From JACCXG01 sp963717745 (GTDB taxonomy: Bacteria; Acidobacteriota; Vicinamibacteria; Vicinamibacterales; 2-12-FULL-66-21): a DNA stretch of 64,000 bases. The translations under genes were made by a program, and so were the position numbers. Positions 50,756 through 60,307 of the stretch are shown in pieces; the stretch's first letter is position 1, and every line of letters starts with the position of its first letter. The stretch covers positions 1-64,000 of the forward strand of contig CAVQXJ010000029.1 of the NCBI GenBank assembly GCA_963717745.1, in the 5' to 3' direction. The notes under the pieces were generated by a model. That model saw only the letters and a list, made by a program, of their open reading frames with translations. It had not been told where the DNA came from and searched no databases.

Positions 50756-50974
50756 CGGCTTGCTCGTTTCAATCATGAAACGGAGCCATTTCCCGAATTG
50801 ACAGCCTCCTCTCGGACCTCGACTCCCGAATTGCAGTCTCGTTGCCGAGGTGTGCCAGAACGGAACGCGGGACAGCCGTCTCGACCGTCCAACCCTCGGC
50901 CAATCGGCCGATTCCGGCTGGTCTCTGGCTTGCGGAAGGACGTGTCGCTGCGTGGTGTCCCTGGGCCTTCTTCT

Positions 50975-52749
50975 ATGTTTCACTCACGAACCCTTGCCTG
51001 CCTGACCGTCACCCTGGCATTCGTGTGCCTGGCTGGCGGCAGCGGTGAGACGCAGGGGCTGCGCCGGCAAGGCGGGCCGCTCGATTGGTCTCATGGGCGC
51101 ATCGCGGAGAGCCGCCGCCCGAACCGCGAGCGCAGCCTGTCGAGGAACTGGCGCTCGTACCGAAAGCAGCTGCGGATGGACGCGGCTCGGGGCGATGCAA
51201 TCCGGGCCGGCAGCCTCGCGGCCGTGGAAATGCCGCCGCCGCCCCCGACCGGGCTGCGGATCGTGACCTCCTCGCCGGCGCCGACCATGCCGAGCGGCCC
51301 GAGGCCCGCGCCTCTCCCGGCGCAGCCGAACTGGACTGGAACCTGCGCACCGGCGGGTATGGAGCGGTCGTCGGCTATCCGGCGAAATACAACTTCGACA
51401 TCGGCGCCAGTAACTGCACCGACGTGATGTATTTCACGGTCGATCAGGCGGGCACCGCGTCGGCCGTGAACGTCATCGCGATCACCAACTCCTACGGCCA
51501 CTGCCCCGGCAACTCGACCGGCAAGACGCCGACCGTGAAGTTCGGGCTGCGGCTCACCTCCGGCACCGCGACGTCGCCGGTGCCCAGTCTCGACGGAAAG
51601 ACGCTCTACGTCATCGAGTCGCGTCGCCGACGCGGCATGATCCTCCACGCCATCAACGTCGACAACATCGTGTCGAATGTCGGCACCTACAACTTCACGA
51701 CCAACGTCTGGTCGAACGCGCACACGCTCGCGGCGCCGAGCGGCACGGCATCGAGCGAACAGAAGTTCCAGCTGACGTTCACGGGCGTGGCCAACAACGT
51801 GTCGTCGCCGTTCCTGGACTATGCCACCAACCAGTTGTTCTTCGGCGACTCGGCCGGCCGTGTGCACCGCGTGCAGAACGTCCATACGACCACTCCGACG
51901 GTCGACGCCGGCAACTTCCCCCTCAACTGCGGCACGCAGCCGCTGCAGTCCCCGGTGTTCGTCAACGACCAGGTCATCGTCAGCAGCGCCGACGGCAAGC
52001 TGTACCGGATCAACACGACCGGGCCCGGGCCCTACACGTGCGTTGCTTCAATCCAGGTGGGCGCCGGCACGACGACCGGCGGCGGCCTCTCGGCGCCGAT
52101 GGTCGACGTCACCAACAACAAGATCCTCGCCGCCACCAACAGCGACGCTTACTACGGTCTCCGCGGCGTGGTGGCGTTCAACCTGATGTTCACGGCCGGC
52201 GAGGTTCCCTCGTCGTGGATCGGAACCGGACCGGCCAGGTCCGCCCTCCCACCGGCAACGCCGACTTTCGACGAGGACTTCTGGTCGGACAACAATGGGA
52301 GTATCTACGCGGCCGGCGGTCCAAACTCCGGCGAAGGCACCTACCTGGTGCGCATTCCCTACAACGCGGGGACGCTCGGCGCCGCCCCCAGTGGCTACGC
52401 GACGCTGACGCGGTCCGGCAGCGCCGCGAGTGTGGCGGTCAGCCCGATCACGGAGTTCCTGACCGCGAGCACGGCGGTGAACCCCGACTTCATCTATGTC
52501 GGCGGCAGCAGCGGCACCTACACCTACCTCAATCGCATCAGCAGCAAGTTCGGCGGCACGGTGACCTCTCCTGTCAGCATGGCGGCCTCATTCGCCGTGG
52601 CCGGAGGCATCAGCTCCGGCATCTCGATCGACACCCGGACTGCGGCCGTCACCGGCACCACCGCGACGGCCAACGTCTACTTCGGCACTCTGGGCGTCGC
52701 CTCGTCGTCCACGCGGAGCACGATCGTCCAGCTCGCCCAGCAGTTCTGA
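50975..52749 (+). CDS. Large secreted repeat protein, propeller-like, one frame break
   Basis: ATG 50975 opens a signal peptide (SRTLACLTVTLAFVCLAGG). A basic stretch follows, then a Pro-rich linker (VEMPPPPPTGLRIVTSSPAP). The sense shifts frame near 51320 to LDWNLRTGGYGAVVGYPAKY and runs to 52749. The mature part is rich in Gly, Thr, Ser and Asn, with repeated strands (SPFLDYATNQLFFGDSAGRV, SPVFVNDQVIVSSADGKLYR, SAPMVDVTNNKILAATNSDA) typical of a PQQ/beta-propeller. Three or four Cys may pair. Function unknown; perhaps a surface or extracellular protein. Confidence 0.75.
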
Positions 52750-52925
52750 CGCCGGTCCAGCAGTCGCCCGCGAGCTCAGCGGTCCCGTGCAGCGTAGGGC
52801 GAGGTCATCAGACCAAGCCTAGCCGCGCACGCTGCAGCGGCCCCGCGAATGGTATAGTCGGATGTTCGCCTGCCCTGAGCCATCCCGCGTGGTGCGGGTT
52901 CCTCATCACAGTCGAGGAGGAGTCA

Positions 52926-53126
52926 ATGGCCGCATTCTTCATTTGTCCCCGTTGTCAGTCGCTTGGCTTGAGCCGCCGGCAGCTCGCCGATCACGCCGTC
53001 TTCGAGTGCCGCTCCTGCCATGCACAATTCCCCACCGCGTCGAACAGCAGCCGCCCCGATCAGCCGACCCGGAAGGACGCTCATGCGCAGTCCGTCCGCC
53101 AGGGATCTGAGGCCGGCGAGCCTTGA
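52926..53126 (+). CDS. Small zinc-ribbon protein
   Basis: 66 residues: MAAFFICPRCQSLGLSRRQL with a second pair CRSC at about 32-35, so CPRC-x24-CRSC can hold one zinc. The rest is polar and probably unstructured. An excellent ribosome site GAGGAGGAG ends 4 bases before ATG 52926, which supports translation. No homologue family is recognised. It stands alone between the propeller protein and a convergent methyltransferase. Confidence 0.7.
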   Translation: MAAFFICPRCQSLGLSRRQLADHAVFECRSCHAQFPTASNSSRPDQPTRKDAHAQSVRQGSEAGEP

Positions 53127-53204
53127 CCGCGAAGCCGACACGGGAGAAACCGCCAGTCGTGGAATTCCGAGACCGCGGTGCATCGGCGGGCCAGACTGGC
53201 ACAC

Positions 53205-54083
53205 CTATTCCTGGACGGGTCCTAAGGGCCGCTGAACCGTCAGCACGTCCTGGTCGTCACTGTGTCCGCTCCACCAGCCCCCACGCCGGACATCGCTGAT
53301 CACGAGCCCCTTCTCGTAATGGATGCGCCGCACGAATGCCTCCTCGTAGGCCACCGCCGCTTCAGGAACCTCCGCGCTATGAAGGCGGCACATCCCGGAG
53401 GGATGCGCCTCGTCGAACGACATGAAGCTCCGATGCTCCTCGACTCCGGCGCGGGTGTCGTCATTCAACAGAAAAAAGCTGCAGACACACGTGCCGCCCG
53501 GCGCCAGCACGCGCGCGATCTCCTGCACGTAACTCTCCACGTCGGCGGGCAGCATGTGCGTGAACACCGAGGCGAGCAGAATGTAGTCGAAGCTCCCGTC
53601 AGCAAACGGGAACCTGAACTGATTCGCGGGCAGTGCGCCACCCGGGTTGTAGGCACCGCTGCTGACGTCGGCGCGGTGGAAGCGGAATGAGGGAAACCTT
53701 GGCGTGATCGCCTGCTGGCACCACTGCACGGCCTCAGGATGGATCTCGATGCCGTCGAAACCGCCCTGCAGGTATCCCGTCAACGCCAGCGCGAGATTGC
53801 CGATTCCGGATCCGACATCGAGCACCCGGTGCTCGGGCCGCAGGCCCCGGCTGACCAGCTCGACTCGCGCCTGCTCCCCGGCGCGATCGAACGCAACAGG
53901 ATCCCAGGTGCGGTAGTAGTAGATGCGCAGATGGGCCGGGGGCAGCAGGCCGTCGCGACTCGAATGGACGAATGGGTCAACCACGGTCGCCGCCCGGTTG
54001 ACACCCCGGCGCACGAGCCCCGCCAGGCGCCGCCAGGCCGGCCGCCGCTTCACTGGGGATGCGCTGGACTGATCAACCGACAT
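53205..54083 (-). CDS. Class I SAM-dependent methyltransferase
   Basis: 292 residues. The SAM site is HRVLDVGSGIGNLALALTGY, followed by GIEIHPEAVQWCQQAI, FDYILLASVFTHMLPADVES and VLAPGGTCVCSFFLLND. The N-terminal 60 residues are basic and amphipathic (RRLAGLVRRGVNRAATVVDP). The fold is of the general Methyltransf_25/11 group; the substrate is unknown, possibly a sugar or lipid. It is followed at a distance by the hydrolase on the same strand. Confidence 0.85.
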   Translation of the reverse strand: MSVDQSSASPVKRRPAWRRLAGLVRRGVNRAATVVDPFVHSSRDGLLPPAHLRIYYYRTWDPVAFDRAGEQARVELVSRGLRPEHRVLDVGSGIGNLALALTGYLQGGFDGIEIHPEAVQWCQQAITPRFPSFRFHRADVSSGAYNPGGALPANQFRFPFADGSFDYILLASVFTHMLPADVESYVQEIARVLAPGGTCVCSFFLLNDDTRAGVEEHRSFMSFDEAHPSGMCRLHSAEVPEAAVAYEEAFVRRIHYEKGLVISDVRRGGWWSGHSDDQDVLTVQRPLGPVQE

Positions 54084-54188
54084 CGACCACCGGACACTCC
54101 TGCACGGCCGCGAATCGCGGCGTCATCGAGCTGCCGCGATCTGGTGATGTTCAAGCGGCCCATGACTGGATTGTAGCGGGAGCAGGCC

Positions 54189-54398
54189 TCATTCGCGGTC
54201 CCTCCCCTTGGCTCCCTCTGCGTCTTTGCGGGCGCGCCTGATGTTTGCGGCTATCCGTCGAAGATCGGCTTGTTGCTGACGCGAATATTTCACGGCGTCA
54301 AAAAGCTCGGTCCATCCCAGCGCGGCAAGCTCACGGCGGAGTTGGGCGTCCGCCTCACCATCATCAGGCATCGGGTCGCCGATGCTAGCCCAGCACAT
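54189..54398 (-). CDS. Small charged hypothetical protein
   Basis: 69 residues from ATG 54398, 12 bases after the hydrolase stop: LRRELAALGWTELFDAVKYS and a basic helix with RRIAANIRRARKDAEGA. The end of the frame passes through a low-complexity stretch. No family is recognised. A weak ribosome site is seen. It could be a real short gene or chance. Confidence 0.3.
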   Translation of the reverse strand: MCWASIGDPMPDDGEADAQLRRELAALGWTELFDAVKYSRQQQADLRRIAANIRRARKDAEGAKGRDRE

Positions 54399-54410
54399 TC
54401 CGCAAGTCCG

Positions 54411-55094
54411 TCAGGTAGACGACACTCTTGCGGCGCGGGTCAGGAAGCGGCCGGCGAGGTCGTTGACTTCGTCATTCCATTCGTGGCCACACGCGGCGGT
54501 CACGGCTGTGACGTCGGCGCCACGCAGGGTGAGCGACGCCGTGTCCTCCTCGAACTGCGCCGCCCGATACCATTCGTCGGACACGCCTCGCACGAGAAGG
54601 ATCGGAGGAAACACGACCGCCGGATCCTGCGACAGTTCCGGCGGGACGTCCCCGCCCACCGCGATGATGCCGGTGGCACGCCGCGGACCGCGACACCCGG
54701 CCCGGTACGCCATCGCCACTCCCTGCGAGAAACCCGCCAACACCACCGGCATCGCATCGTCGTGTGGCACCGACTCCAGGGCGGCCGCGACATAGGCGAG
54801 GTTGTCGGCGATCGCGTCTTCGCGGTCCTCGTGCGTCATCCAGCAGGCGATGACCTGCCCGGAGCGGCGGTCGTAGAAGCGGTGCAGCGCCTGCACCGAG
54901 ACCAGCGTCCACGAAGCCGATCCGGGAATCGCCTTCAGCCGCTGCATCTGAATGGTCGCGGTCTCTCCGTAGCCGTGAAAGCCGACCAGCACGCCTCGCC
55001 CCGCCGCGGCACGAGCCGGCCGCGCCAGCACCCGGCCGTGCGTCATCGTCGGAACGGAGTGAACCTCGACGTCGTCGTCACCCTTCTCAGTCAA
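54411..55094 (-). CDS. Alpha/beta hydrolase, carboxylesterase/phospholipase type
   Basis: 227 residues from TTG 55094 (LTEKGDDDVEVHSVPTMTHG); a shorter ATG is at 55046. The oxyanion region is VLVGFHGYGETAT, the nucleophile Ser lies in VLAGFSQGVAMAY, and the acid and His are in ILLVRGVSDEW and ACGHEWNDEV. It matches the small soluble esterase/phospholipase group. A longer open frame upstream overlaps a convergent space with shadow sequence. The substrate is not known. Confidence 0.82.
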   Translation of the reverse strand: MTEKGDDDVEVHSVPTMTHGRVLARPARAAAGRGVLVGFHGYGETATIQMQRLKAIPGSASWTLVSVQALHRFYDRRSGQVIACWMTHEDREDAIADNLAYVAAALESVPHDDAMPVVLAGFSQGVAMAYRAGCRGPRRATGIIAVGGDVPPELSQDPAVVFPPILLVRGVSDEWYRAAQFEEDTASLTLRGADVTAVTAACGHEWNDEVNDLAGRFLTRAARVSST

Positions 55095-55119
55095 ATCGGT
55101 CGACCCCCGGGATTTTGAG

Positions 55120-55633
55120 CTACCACTGCGCTCGGATGCCGGCGGTGGCGCCGTGTAGATGTGGCGTGATCTGGAAGCGGATCGTCGTCGTCGATCGCCG
55201 GTAGACAGTTCGGTTGAGGCTGACCAACCAGTCAATCGCGAGGCCGACACCGAGACCGACCGCGGCCAGCGCGACCAGCGCACGGTCGCCGTCACCGCTT
55301 TCGGCGTTCACGATAATTCTCACTGGGATGCCGAACGTCACGCCCGTGGCGAGACCGATGATGCCGCCCAGTACCGAAGCCGTTGCGCCGGCGACGCACG
55401 CGCTCCAGGTCGGAATAGGGAATCGCCACCGGGCCGCCGGAGGACTCTATCGTGAGGACATCGGCGCCCGCCGTAAGTAACCGGCCTTCGATTGGGTCCT
55501 GGCTACGCAGGTCGATGGTGAGACGATCGCCGCGACGGGTCGTGCGTTCCAGTGTGTCCCGCGCATCCTGCGCTGCGGCAGTGGAGACTGCGAAGAGCGT
55601 GATCGTCAGTGCTGCCGCCAGTTGCCGTGTCAT
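55120..55633 (-). CDS. Small secreted/membrane protein with LSm-like strand, one frame break
   Basis: ATG 55633 starts a signal peptide (TRQLAAALTITLFAVSTAAA). DTLERTTRRGDRLTIDLRSQ and DVLTIESSGGPVAIPYSDLE suggest a small SH3/LSm-like barrel. The sense shifts frame near 55390 (LERVRR to a Gly-rich helix, VTFGIPVRII), then a second helix (ALVALAAVGLGVGLAIDWLV) and a polar tail to 55120. Similar proteins use the barrel for protein contacts in the envelope. Function unknown. Confidence 0.6.
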
Positions 55634-56128
55634 GACCCGTCTCCTTGATCGCGTCGATCCGATTCAGATCGCCGGGGCGGTCAGAGCAACCGCCGCCGTT
55701 TTCAGAGAAGGCGACAAAGGAGCCTCTTGCAGCTCACGCGCCGCGGATGCGGAATGCCACCTTCTCCGGCAGATCGACCGAGACTCGTCCCGATCCCGCG
55801 TTCGTGTCATGCGTCAAGAGCATAGCCGCATTGACTCAGCTGTGACGGGGGCAGAATCGAGACGTGTCAGAGAATTGCTTCGCGAGGCTGGCGGTCGAGA
55901 GCTGCCGAACTGGTACCTACACTGGCGAGGGTCAATCAATACGGCTGGCGCTGGAGATTACGACGCCTGCTCTATCGCGTTGGATAGCTGACGAGGTAGC
56001 CCGAAGTAGCCAGTGTCAGGCAGTGAATCGTGATTCACGATTCACTGCCTGACACACCTGCTCCCTGGATCGCGGTGGTCTGCAACCCAGCGACATCTAC
56101 GGCCCTGAGCAGCCGGGCCGCCTGTGTT
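55634..56128. other. Intergenic space with palindrome; no supported gene
   Basis: No conserved gene is seen. A short open frame (GTG 55864 to 56052) reads RLAVESCRTGTYTGEGQSIR but ends inside the palindrome and is not supported. The divergence point for the small secreted gene and the flanking genes probably lies in the first 150 bases. Confidence 0.5.
56013..56055. repeat. 21-bp perfect palindrome, copy of the 41741 core
   Basis: Arms 56013-56033 and 56035-56055 are exact reverse complements around one central base. The first 20 bases, GTGTCAGGCAGTGAATCGTG, equal those in the long inverted repeat at 41741-41816. The words GTAGCCAGT lie just before it, as in the other locus. Confidence 0.9.
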
Positions 56129-56698
56129 TCACGACGGTTGCCCATGGCGCGGACGCCGAGGACCTGGTTCTTCACGAATCGAGAGAATTTGATCGCGCGC
56201 GAACCGTGGAAGCCGGCAACCTCTGACGTAGAGCACCAGTCCGGCGAGCACCACTGATGGCAGGAATAGCCGAACCAGCTCCTCAACGCCGCGCCGCAAG
56301 AGCGGAACCCTGAACTGCTGCAACGAAAACGGGCTGAGAAGCTGCGCGCCGTGAGATACCGAGGTGAGCGAATCGAGGCAACCGTGGGTCGCGGTCGCGG
56401 CGGCAATGAACAGCAACAGCCGAAGACGTGCGCCCCTCCACTCGGGCCGTTTGCGAACGATATAGGCACTCGTGAGACCAACCAGACCGGCGAACGTGAG
56501 CGAGTGCGTGAATCCCCGATGTCCGCCGAGAAAGCCGACTCCGCTTGGCCCGACGATGTCGAGATCGGGCATCACCGCACAGACGGCCCCCGCGACCAGG
56601 AATGGTCGCAACAGCGGCCGAGGTGCGGCGAGCGATCCAATTGCGATCGCGACGGCTGCATGCGAGAAGAGCGAAGGCACGGATCGTTTTTGGGCCAA
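56129..56698 (-). CDS. YdjM/DUF457-type membrane metal-dependent hydrolase
   Basis: 189 residues with four membrane segments. The loop GGHRGFTHSLTF and the later ATHGCLDSLTS carry the conserved His and Asp of the LexA-binding inner membrane hydrolase family (YdjM/DUF457). PDLD near the N-terminus completes the metal site. Members are thought to hydrolyse lipid-like substrates; none is proven. ATG 56698 lies near the next plus-strand promoter region. Confidence 0.85.
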   Translation of the reverse strand: MAQKRSVPSLFSHAAVAIAIGSLAAPRPLLRPFLVAGAVCAVMPDLDIVGPSGVGFLGGHRGFTHSLTFAGLVGLTSAYIVRKRPEWRGARLRLLLFIAAATATHGCLDSLTSVSHGAQLLSPFSLQQFRVPLLRRGVEELVRLFLPSVVLAGLVLYVRGCRLPRFARDQILSIREEPGPRRPRHGQPS

Positions 56699-56908
56699 GA
56701 ACGAGAATCCGCCAGTCCAGGGCTGTCCAACCTTTGCTATTCTGCCGCCTCAACCTGCGACCCTTCACACAGGAGACCAGCACCGATGGTTTGTCGAACA
56801 ATTGGTTCTGCCTTCGCGATCATGCTCGCCGCGTCGAACTTGACGGCGCAGGGTCTGACGAACGACCAGATCCAAGAATTCGCCACGACCATCATCCGGA
56901 GACCACCG

Positions 56909-57559
56909 ATGAGATGCGCCGCCACGGTCGCGGCCGTGATGATTGCTGCATCGCCTGTCGCCGCGCGCCAGTCTCCTGTCGACAACCTCTTCGTGCTTGA
57001 AGGCAACCCGCGTCAGGAGGCCACGACCGCTCCGCTCACACTGACGTTCGCGCAAAGCGCGATCACGGTTCCGGCGAGCGATGTTGATCAGGCGCTCACG
57101 ATTGCGGCACGCGGAATCGCTGAAGGAAACCTGTCGCGGCTCTTCGTCCTAAAAGTGGTCTCCCGCAACGTCCAGCAGGCAACCGCCACGCCTTGGCACT
57201 TCACGCTCGCATCTGGCGCCACCGTCACGGTCCCGCCTGCGGCGGTGAACGAACGGGTGACAATCCTGCTGCGGGACCAGGTGCTCTCAGGTGCAGTCGC
57301 CGGCGCACCGAAGGGCGCGGCGGGGCCGCAATCGAGTGCGGCAGCCAAGTGCGTGGCCGAGTGGCCGGATGATTTCCGGATGCGAGCCTACTGCCAGGAG
57401 CGCCAGCGCGAGGGGGCTGCTGCGCTCGCCGGGAGGTCAATGACGTCCGCCGACGAACGGACGATACGGTCGAAGTGCGAACGTGACTGGCCCGACGACT
57501 TCAGGATGCGGAATAACTGCGAGGAACAGCAGCTCAAGGCGTTGCGCTCGATTCGATGA
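56909..57559 (+). CDS. Secreted protein with two WPDDFRMR cysteine motifs
   Basis: 216 residues. RCAATVAAVMIAASPVAARQ is a good signal peptide, and GGAG lies 7 bases before ATG 56909. An upstream ATG (56786) with AGGAG would add a second signal-like segment, so the start is uncertain. The middle holds beta strands (LTLTFAQSAITVPASDVDQA). The C-terminus has two motifs: KCVAEWPDDFRMRAYC and KCERDWPDDFRMRNNC, spaced by about 40 residues, each able to form a disulfide hairpin. Function unknown. Confidence 0.65.
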   Translation: MRCAATVAAVMIAASPVAARQSPVDNLFVLEGNPRQEATTAPLTLTFAQSAITVPASDVDQALTIAARGIAEGNLSRLFVLKVVSRNVQQATATPWHFTLASGATVTVPPAAVNERVTILLRDQVLSGAVAGAPKGAAGPQSSAAAKCVAEWPDDFRMRAYCQERQREGAAALAGRSMTSADERTIRSKCERDWPDDFRMRNNCEEQQLKALRSIR

Positions 57560-57695
57560 ATCAGACTCCCCGCCGAGCCACCTGGAACGGTCGCCCGGGC
57601 CAGCTTCCACACCCACGAACTCGGCTGAGAGCTGACGCTGGAATCCGGGCCGATGCTCCAGACCCAGGTGTGCCGGAGCGGGCACTCGGGCCCTT

Positions 57696-59102
57696 TCACT
57701 TCAGCGCGTCGAGCTCGGCGCGGGTGACCCACACGTTCTTCGGATAGAGCGCCTTGAACCGGCTGGGTGCGTCGGCGAACGTGTTGCCCTCGAAGACGAC
57801 CGTCAACGGCACGCGGCCCACCGGCGTCGGCCCGCAGTAGTTGACGCCAGGCGCCGCACACACCAGGCGCCCGGTCGTCATCTTGGAATTGCGAACCACC
57901 ATCGGCCCGACCGGCGTCCTGCTATCCATCAAAAATAGCGAAGTGCCAGTCATCGTCACGGTCTCGTTCTCGAAGAGGACCTCTGGCATTCCGCCGACCA
58001 CGAGCGCGAAGATCCCACGGCCGTTGTAGGTTGCGCCGTCGATCGTCCAACGGTTGCCGCGGAAGACGACCCCGCTCGTCGGCTTCGGTGTGACGCTGTT
58101 GTAGTCGGAGCCCATCAACTGGAGCCCCTGCGCGCAGCGCTCGATCGTGTTGTTTTCGAAGAGGACCGTCTCGATGTATTGCCCGTTCTTCGGGGTGATG
58201 ACGATGCAGCTCCCGTCCTGCGTCGCGCCGGCGATCGCGGTTGACACCGCGCGGTAGCTGCCGTTGATTCGAGAGTTGCGAACCGTGCAGCGTTTGCACG
58301 CTTTCAGCTCGAGGACAGTCTTCGGCGCGACGCGGGTCTGCTGCTCGCGCCAGATCTCAGGCTTGGTCAGCGTGACGTCGTCGAGTAGGACGTCCGCGAC
58401 GACGCCCTCCGGGCAGTCCTTCACCTGGAGCCGATCGCCGCCGGTGAGGAAGTTTTCGGAGCCCGCGACCAGCGTGCCGCCAAGAACTGACACCGGCCCG
58501 CAGGTGTTGAGGACCGCGATCGCCTGTGAGTCTTGCGGATTGACCTCTCCGCTGTAGACGTCGAGGATCTGCGGGTTCACGATCGTCGCGTTGGCGTTGA
58601 CCTCGATCCCACGCTTGCCGCGGTGTGTCGAGACGAACGGGTGCATTAGGCGGATCCGCTTCGGGACGAGCGCCGCAGTCCCCTGCGTGGTCGCGTCATT
58701 GTCCCCGAGCTGAAAGGCCGCGCCGTCCCAGCCGGACAGCCCGCCGCAATCGTTGAGAGTGACGTCGTCGACGCCAGGTTTGATCCAGAAGGCAGGCCCG
58801 GTCGCGCCGGTGACGATCGACCCTTGGCAATTGACGACGGTCCCGCTCTTGGAGATGACGAACCGCGCGCCGGCGAAGGTGCCGGCCTTCGGGAGGTTGA
58901 TGGTGCCTCCACCGTCGAGCGCCGCCTGCAGGTCGCCCCCTTGCGGCACCGACACGCCCGCCGGCATCTTATCGATGACCGCCTGGAGCTGCCGCTGCAC
59001 GGTCTCGAGCTGCTCGCGAAGCTGCCCCGGGTCGGATGCGTGCTGCCGCTGGACCGGTGCGGAAAGGAGGAGCGCGACGATGAGGCCGACGACCTTGATC
59101 AT
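57696..59102 (-). CDS. Right-handed beta-helix protein with N-terminal coiled coil
   Basis: 468 residues. A signal peptide (KVVGLIVALLLSAPVQ) is followed by a coiled coil (LREQLETVQRQLQAVIDK). The remainder is a parallel beta-helix with ladder words such as TVVNCQGSIVTG, ATIVNPQILDV, VLFENNTIERCAQGLQLMG and VVFRGNRWTID. This is typical of pectate-lyase or phage tail-spike folds. No catalytic residues can be named. It lies at the edge of a region with phage-like remnants and could be of phage origin. Confidence 0.8.
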   Translation of the reverse strand: MIKVVGLIVALLLSAPVQRQHASDPGQLREQLETVQRQLQAVIDKMPAGVSVPQGGDLQAALDGGGTINLPKAGTFAGARFVISKSGTVVNCQGSIVTGATGPAFWIKPGVDDVTLNDCGGLSGWDGAAFQLGDNDATTQGTAALVPKRIRLMHPFVSTHRGKRGIEVNANATIVNPQILDVYSGEVNPQDSQAIAVLNTCGPVSVLGGTLVAGSENFLTGGDRLQVKDCPEGVVADVLLDDVTLTKPEIWREQQTRVAPKTVLELKACKRCTVRNSRINGSYRAVSTAIAGATQDGSCIVITPKNGQYIETVLFENNTIERCAQGLQLMGSDYNSVTPKPTSGVVFRGNRWTIDGATYNGRGIFALVVGGMPEVLFENETVTMTGTSLFLMDSRTPVGPMVVRNSKMTTGRLVCAAPGVNYCGPTPVGRVPLTVVFEGNTFADAPSRFKALYPKNVWVTRAELDALK

Positions 59103-59212
59103 GGTTTTCTATTCCCCGGTGCTGCCCATCTGCCGCTTCAACCGCGGCGCGCCCGAGCGAGTTCAAACGCGCGCAGCCGCCGGACGTTGATCTCGAGCGC
59201 CGCAACTGGCGC

Positions 59213-59797
59213 GTGCGAGACGGTAAGGGCGGATGGTCCGACGGACAGTATCTGAACGATGACGCGCTCGCGGCGTGGCAGCTCTACGCCGACACGAACA
59301 CATGGGGCACCGGCGAGACCGACGACGACGCCGAGATCCTACCAGCCGCCGGCTGGTCGGCAGAGAAAGACGAGCGCGGCCGCTACATCTCGCGGCCCTA
59401 CCAGGACTACCCGACTTCCGTCGTTGAGGCATGGGCCCGACCAATTGCGGACCACGCGATCGAGCGATTCCTCGTCAACCGTGACCGGGAGGTACGCCTG
59501 GTGGCTGAAGTCGATGGTGCCCCCGTCGGTATTGGGGCCATCGTGGTCAGCAACTCGGAACTGCGTGCGTGCTACGTAACGCCAACTGCCGCCCGACGCG
59601 GAGTGGGCTCCGCTCTGGTTGCGAAGATCGAGCAAATCGCTCGTGAACACCACCTCGACTACCTAGAACTGGAATCTTCAATCACGGCCGAGCCGTTCTA
59701 TTGCGCCTTAGGTTACCGGGTCGAAAGCCGTGGGGAACATGTCCTTTCGTCAGGTGTGCCCATGGCCGCGGTGAAAATGCGAAAGCGACTCGAATGA
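59213..59797 (+). CDS. GNAT acetyltransferase with foreign N-terminus
   Basis: 194 residues from GTG 59213. From about residue 65 the GNAT fold is clear: FLVNRDREVRLVAEVDGAPV, CYVTPTAARRGVGSALVAKI (the acetyl-CoA loop) and EPFYCALGYRVESRG. The first 60 residues (DGQYLNDDALAAWQLYADTN) do not resemble the usual opening strand of GNAT proteins and continue open upstream without a start. The gene looks like a fusion between a truncated unrelated protein and a GNAT body, or a damaged 5' end. Confidence 0.6.
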   Translation: MRDGKGGWSDGQYLNDDALAAWQLYADTNTWGTGETDDDAEILPAAGWSAEKDERGRYISRPYQDYPTSVVEAWARPIADHAIERFLVNRDREVRLVAEVDGAPVGIGAIVVSNSELRACYVTPTAARRGVGSALVAKIEQIAREHHLDYLELESSITAEPFYCALGYRVESRGEHVLSSGVPMAAVKMRKRLE

Positions 59798-59845
59798 CCA
59801 GCACCAGGCGGCTTCGCGATCCGCTGATAAAATCGATTGGGCTCA

Positions 59846-60182
59846 ATGCTCTCGACCCCCATGCGGCTCCTCCGGATTCCGGAGCCGTTCGATCATCCCG
59901 ACTTCACCTTCGAGCCGTAACTGGACGGCTTCCGGGCGCGGGCTCACGTCCGCGGCGACCGCTGCGAGCTGGGGTCGAGGAACGGCCACACGTTCAAGAG
60001 CTGGCCGCAGCTCGCCGAGGAGATCGCGCACCCGGTCCGAGCGCACAACGCGGTGCTCGACGGAGAGATCTGCTGCCTCGAACCGGACGGCCGGACCCAC
60101 TTCAACACGCTGCTGTTCCGCAGGACGTGGGCCCCACTTCTACGCCTTCGACGTCCTCTCAGTCGAGGGTGAGGACCTGACC
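59846..60182 (+). pseudogene. ATP-dependent DNA ligase fragment with dead catalytic Lys
   Basis: From ATG 59846 the frame reads RLLRIPEPFDHPDFTFEP, then TAA at 59918-59920, then LDGFRARAHVRGDRCELGSR and onward to LDGEICCLEPDGRTHFN. This is motif I and the following part of the LigD/ATP-dependent ligase core; the stop codon occupies the place of the AMP-accepting Lys in the ExKLDG motif. A one-base break near 60131 precedes HFYAFDVLSVEGEDL. Similarity stops near 60182, where a low-complexity string starts. The gene is a remnant in the eroded island. Confidence 0.85.
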
Positions 60183-60307
60183 TGTCAAAGCGAAATAGAA
60201 ATGTCCCCGTTCCGCCCCCCACAGGGAACCCGCATCCCGCGAAATAGGCGTATTCTCCGACATGCGTTGGGGAGGTTCGTGGAACGACCTGATCGGTGGA
60301 GGCAACA

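Noticed and set aside
55864..56052. Short plus-strand gene in the 55.6-56.1 kb gap
   Set aside because: It ends within the palindrome and has no recognised family or ribosome site.
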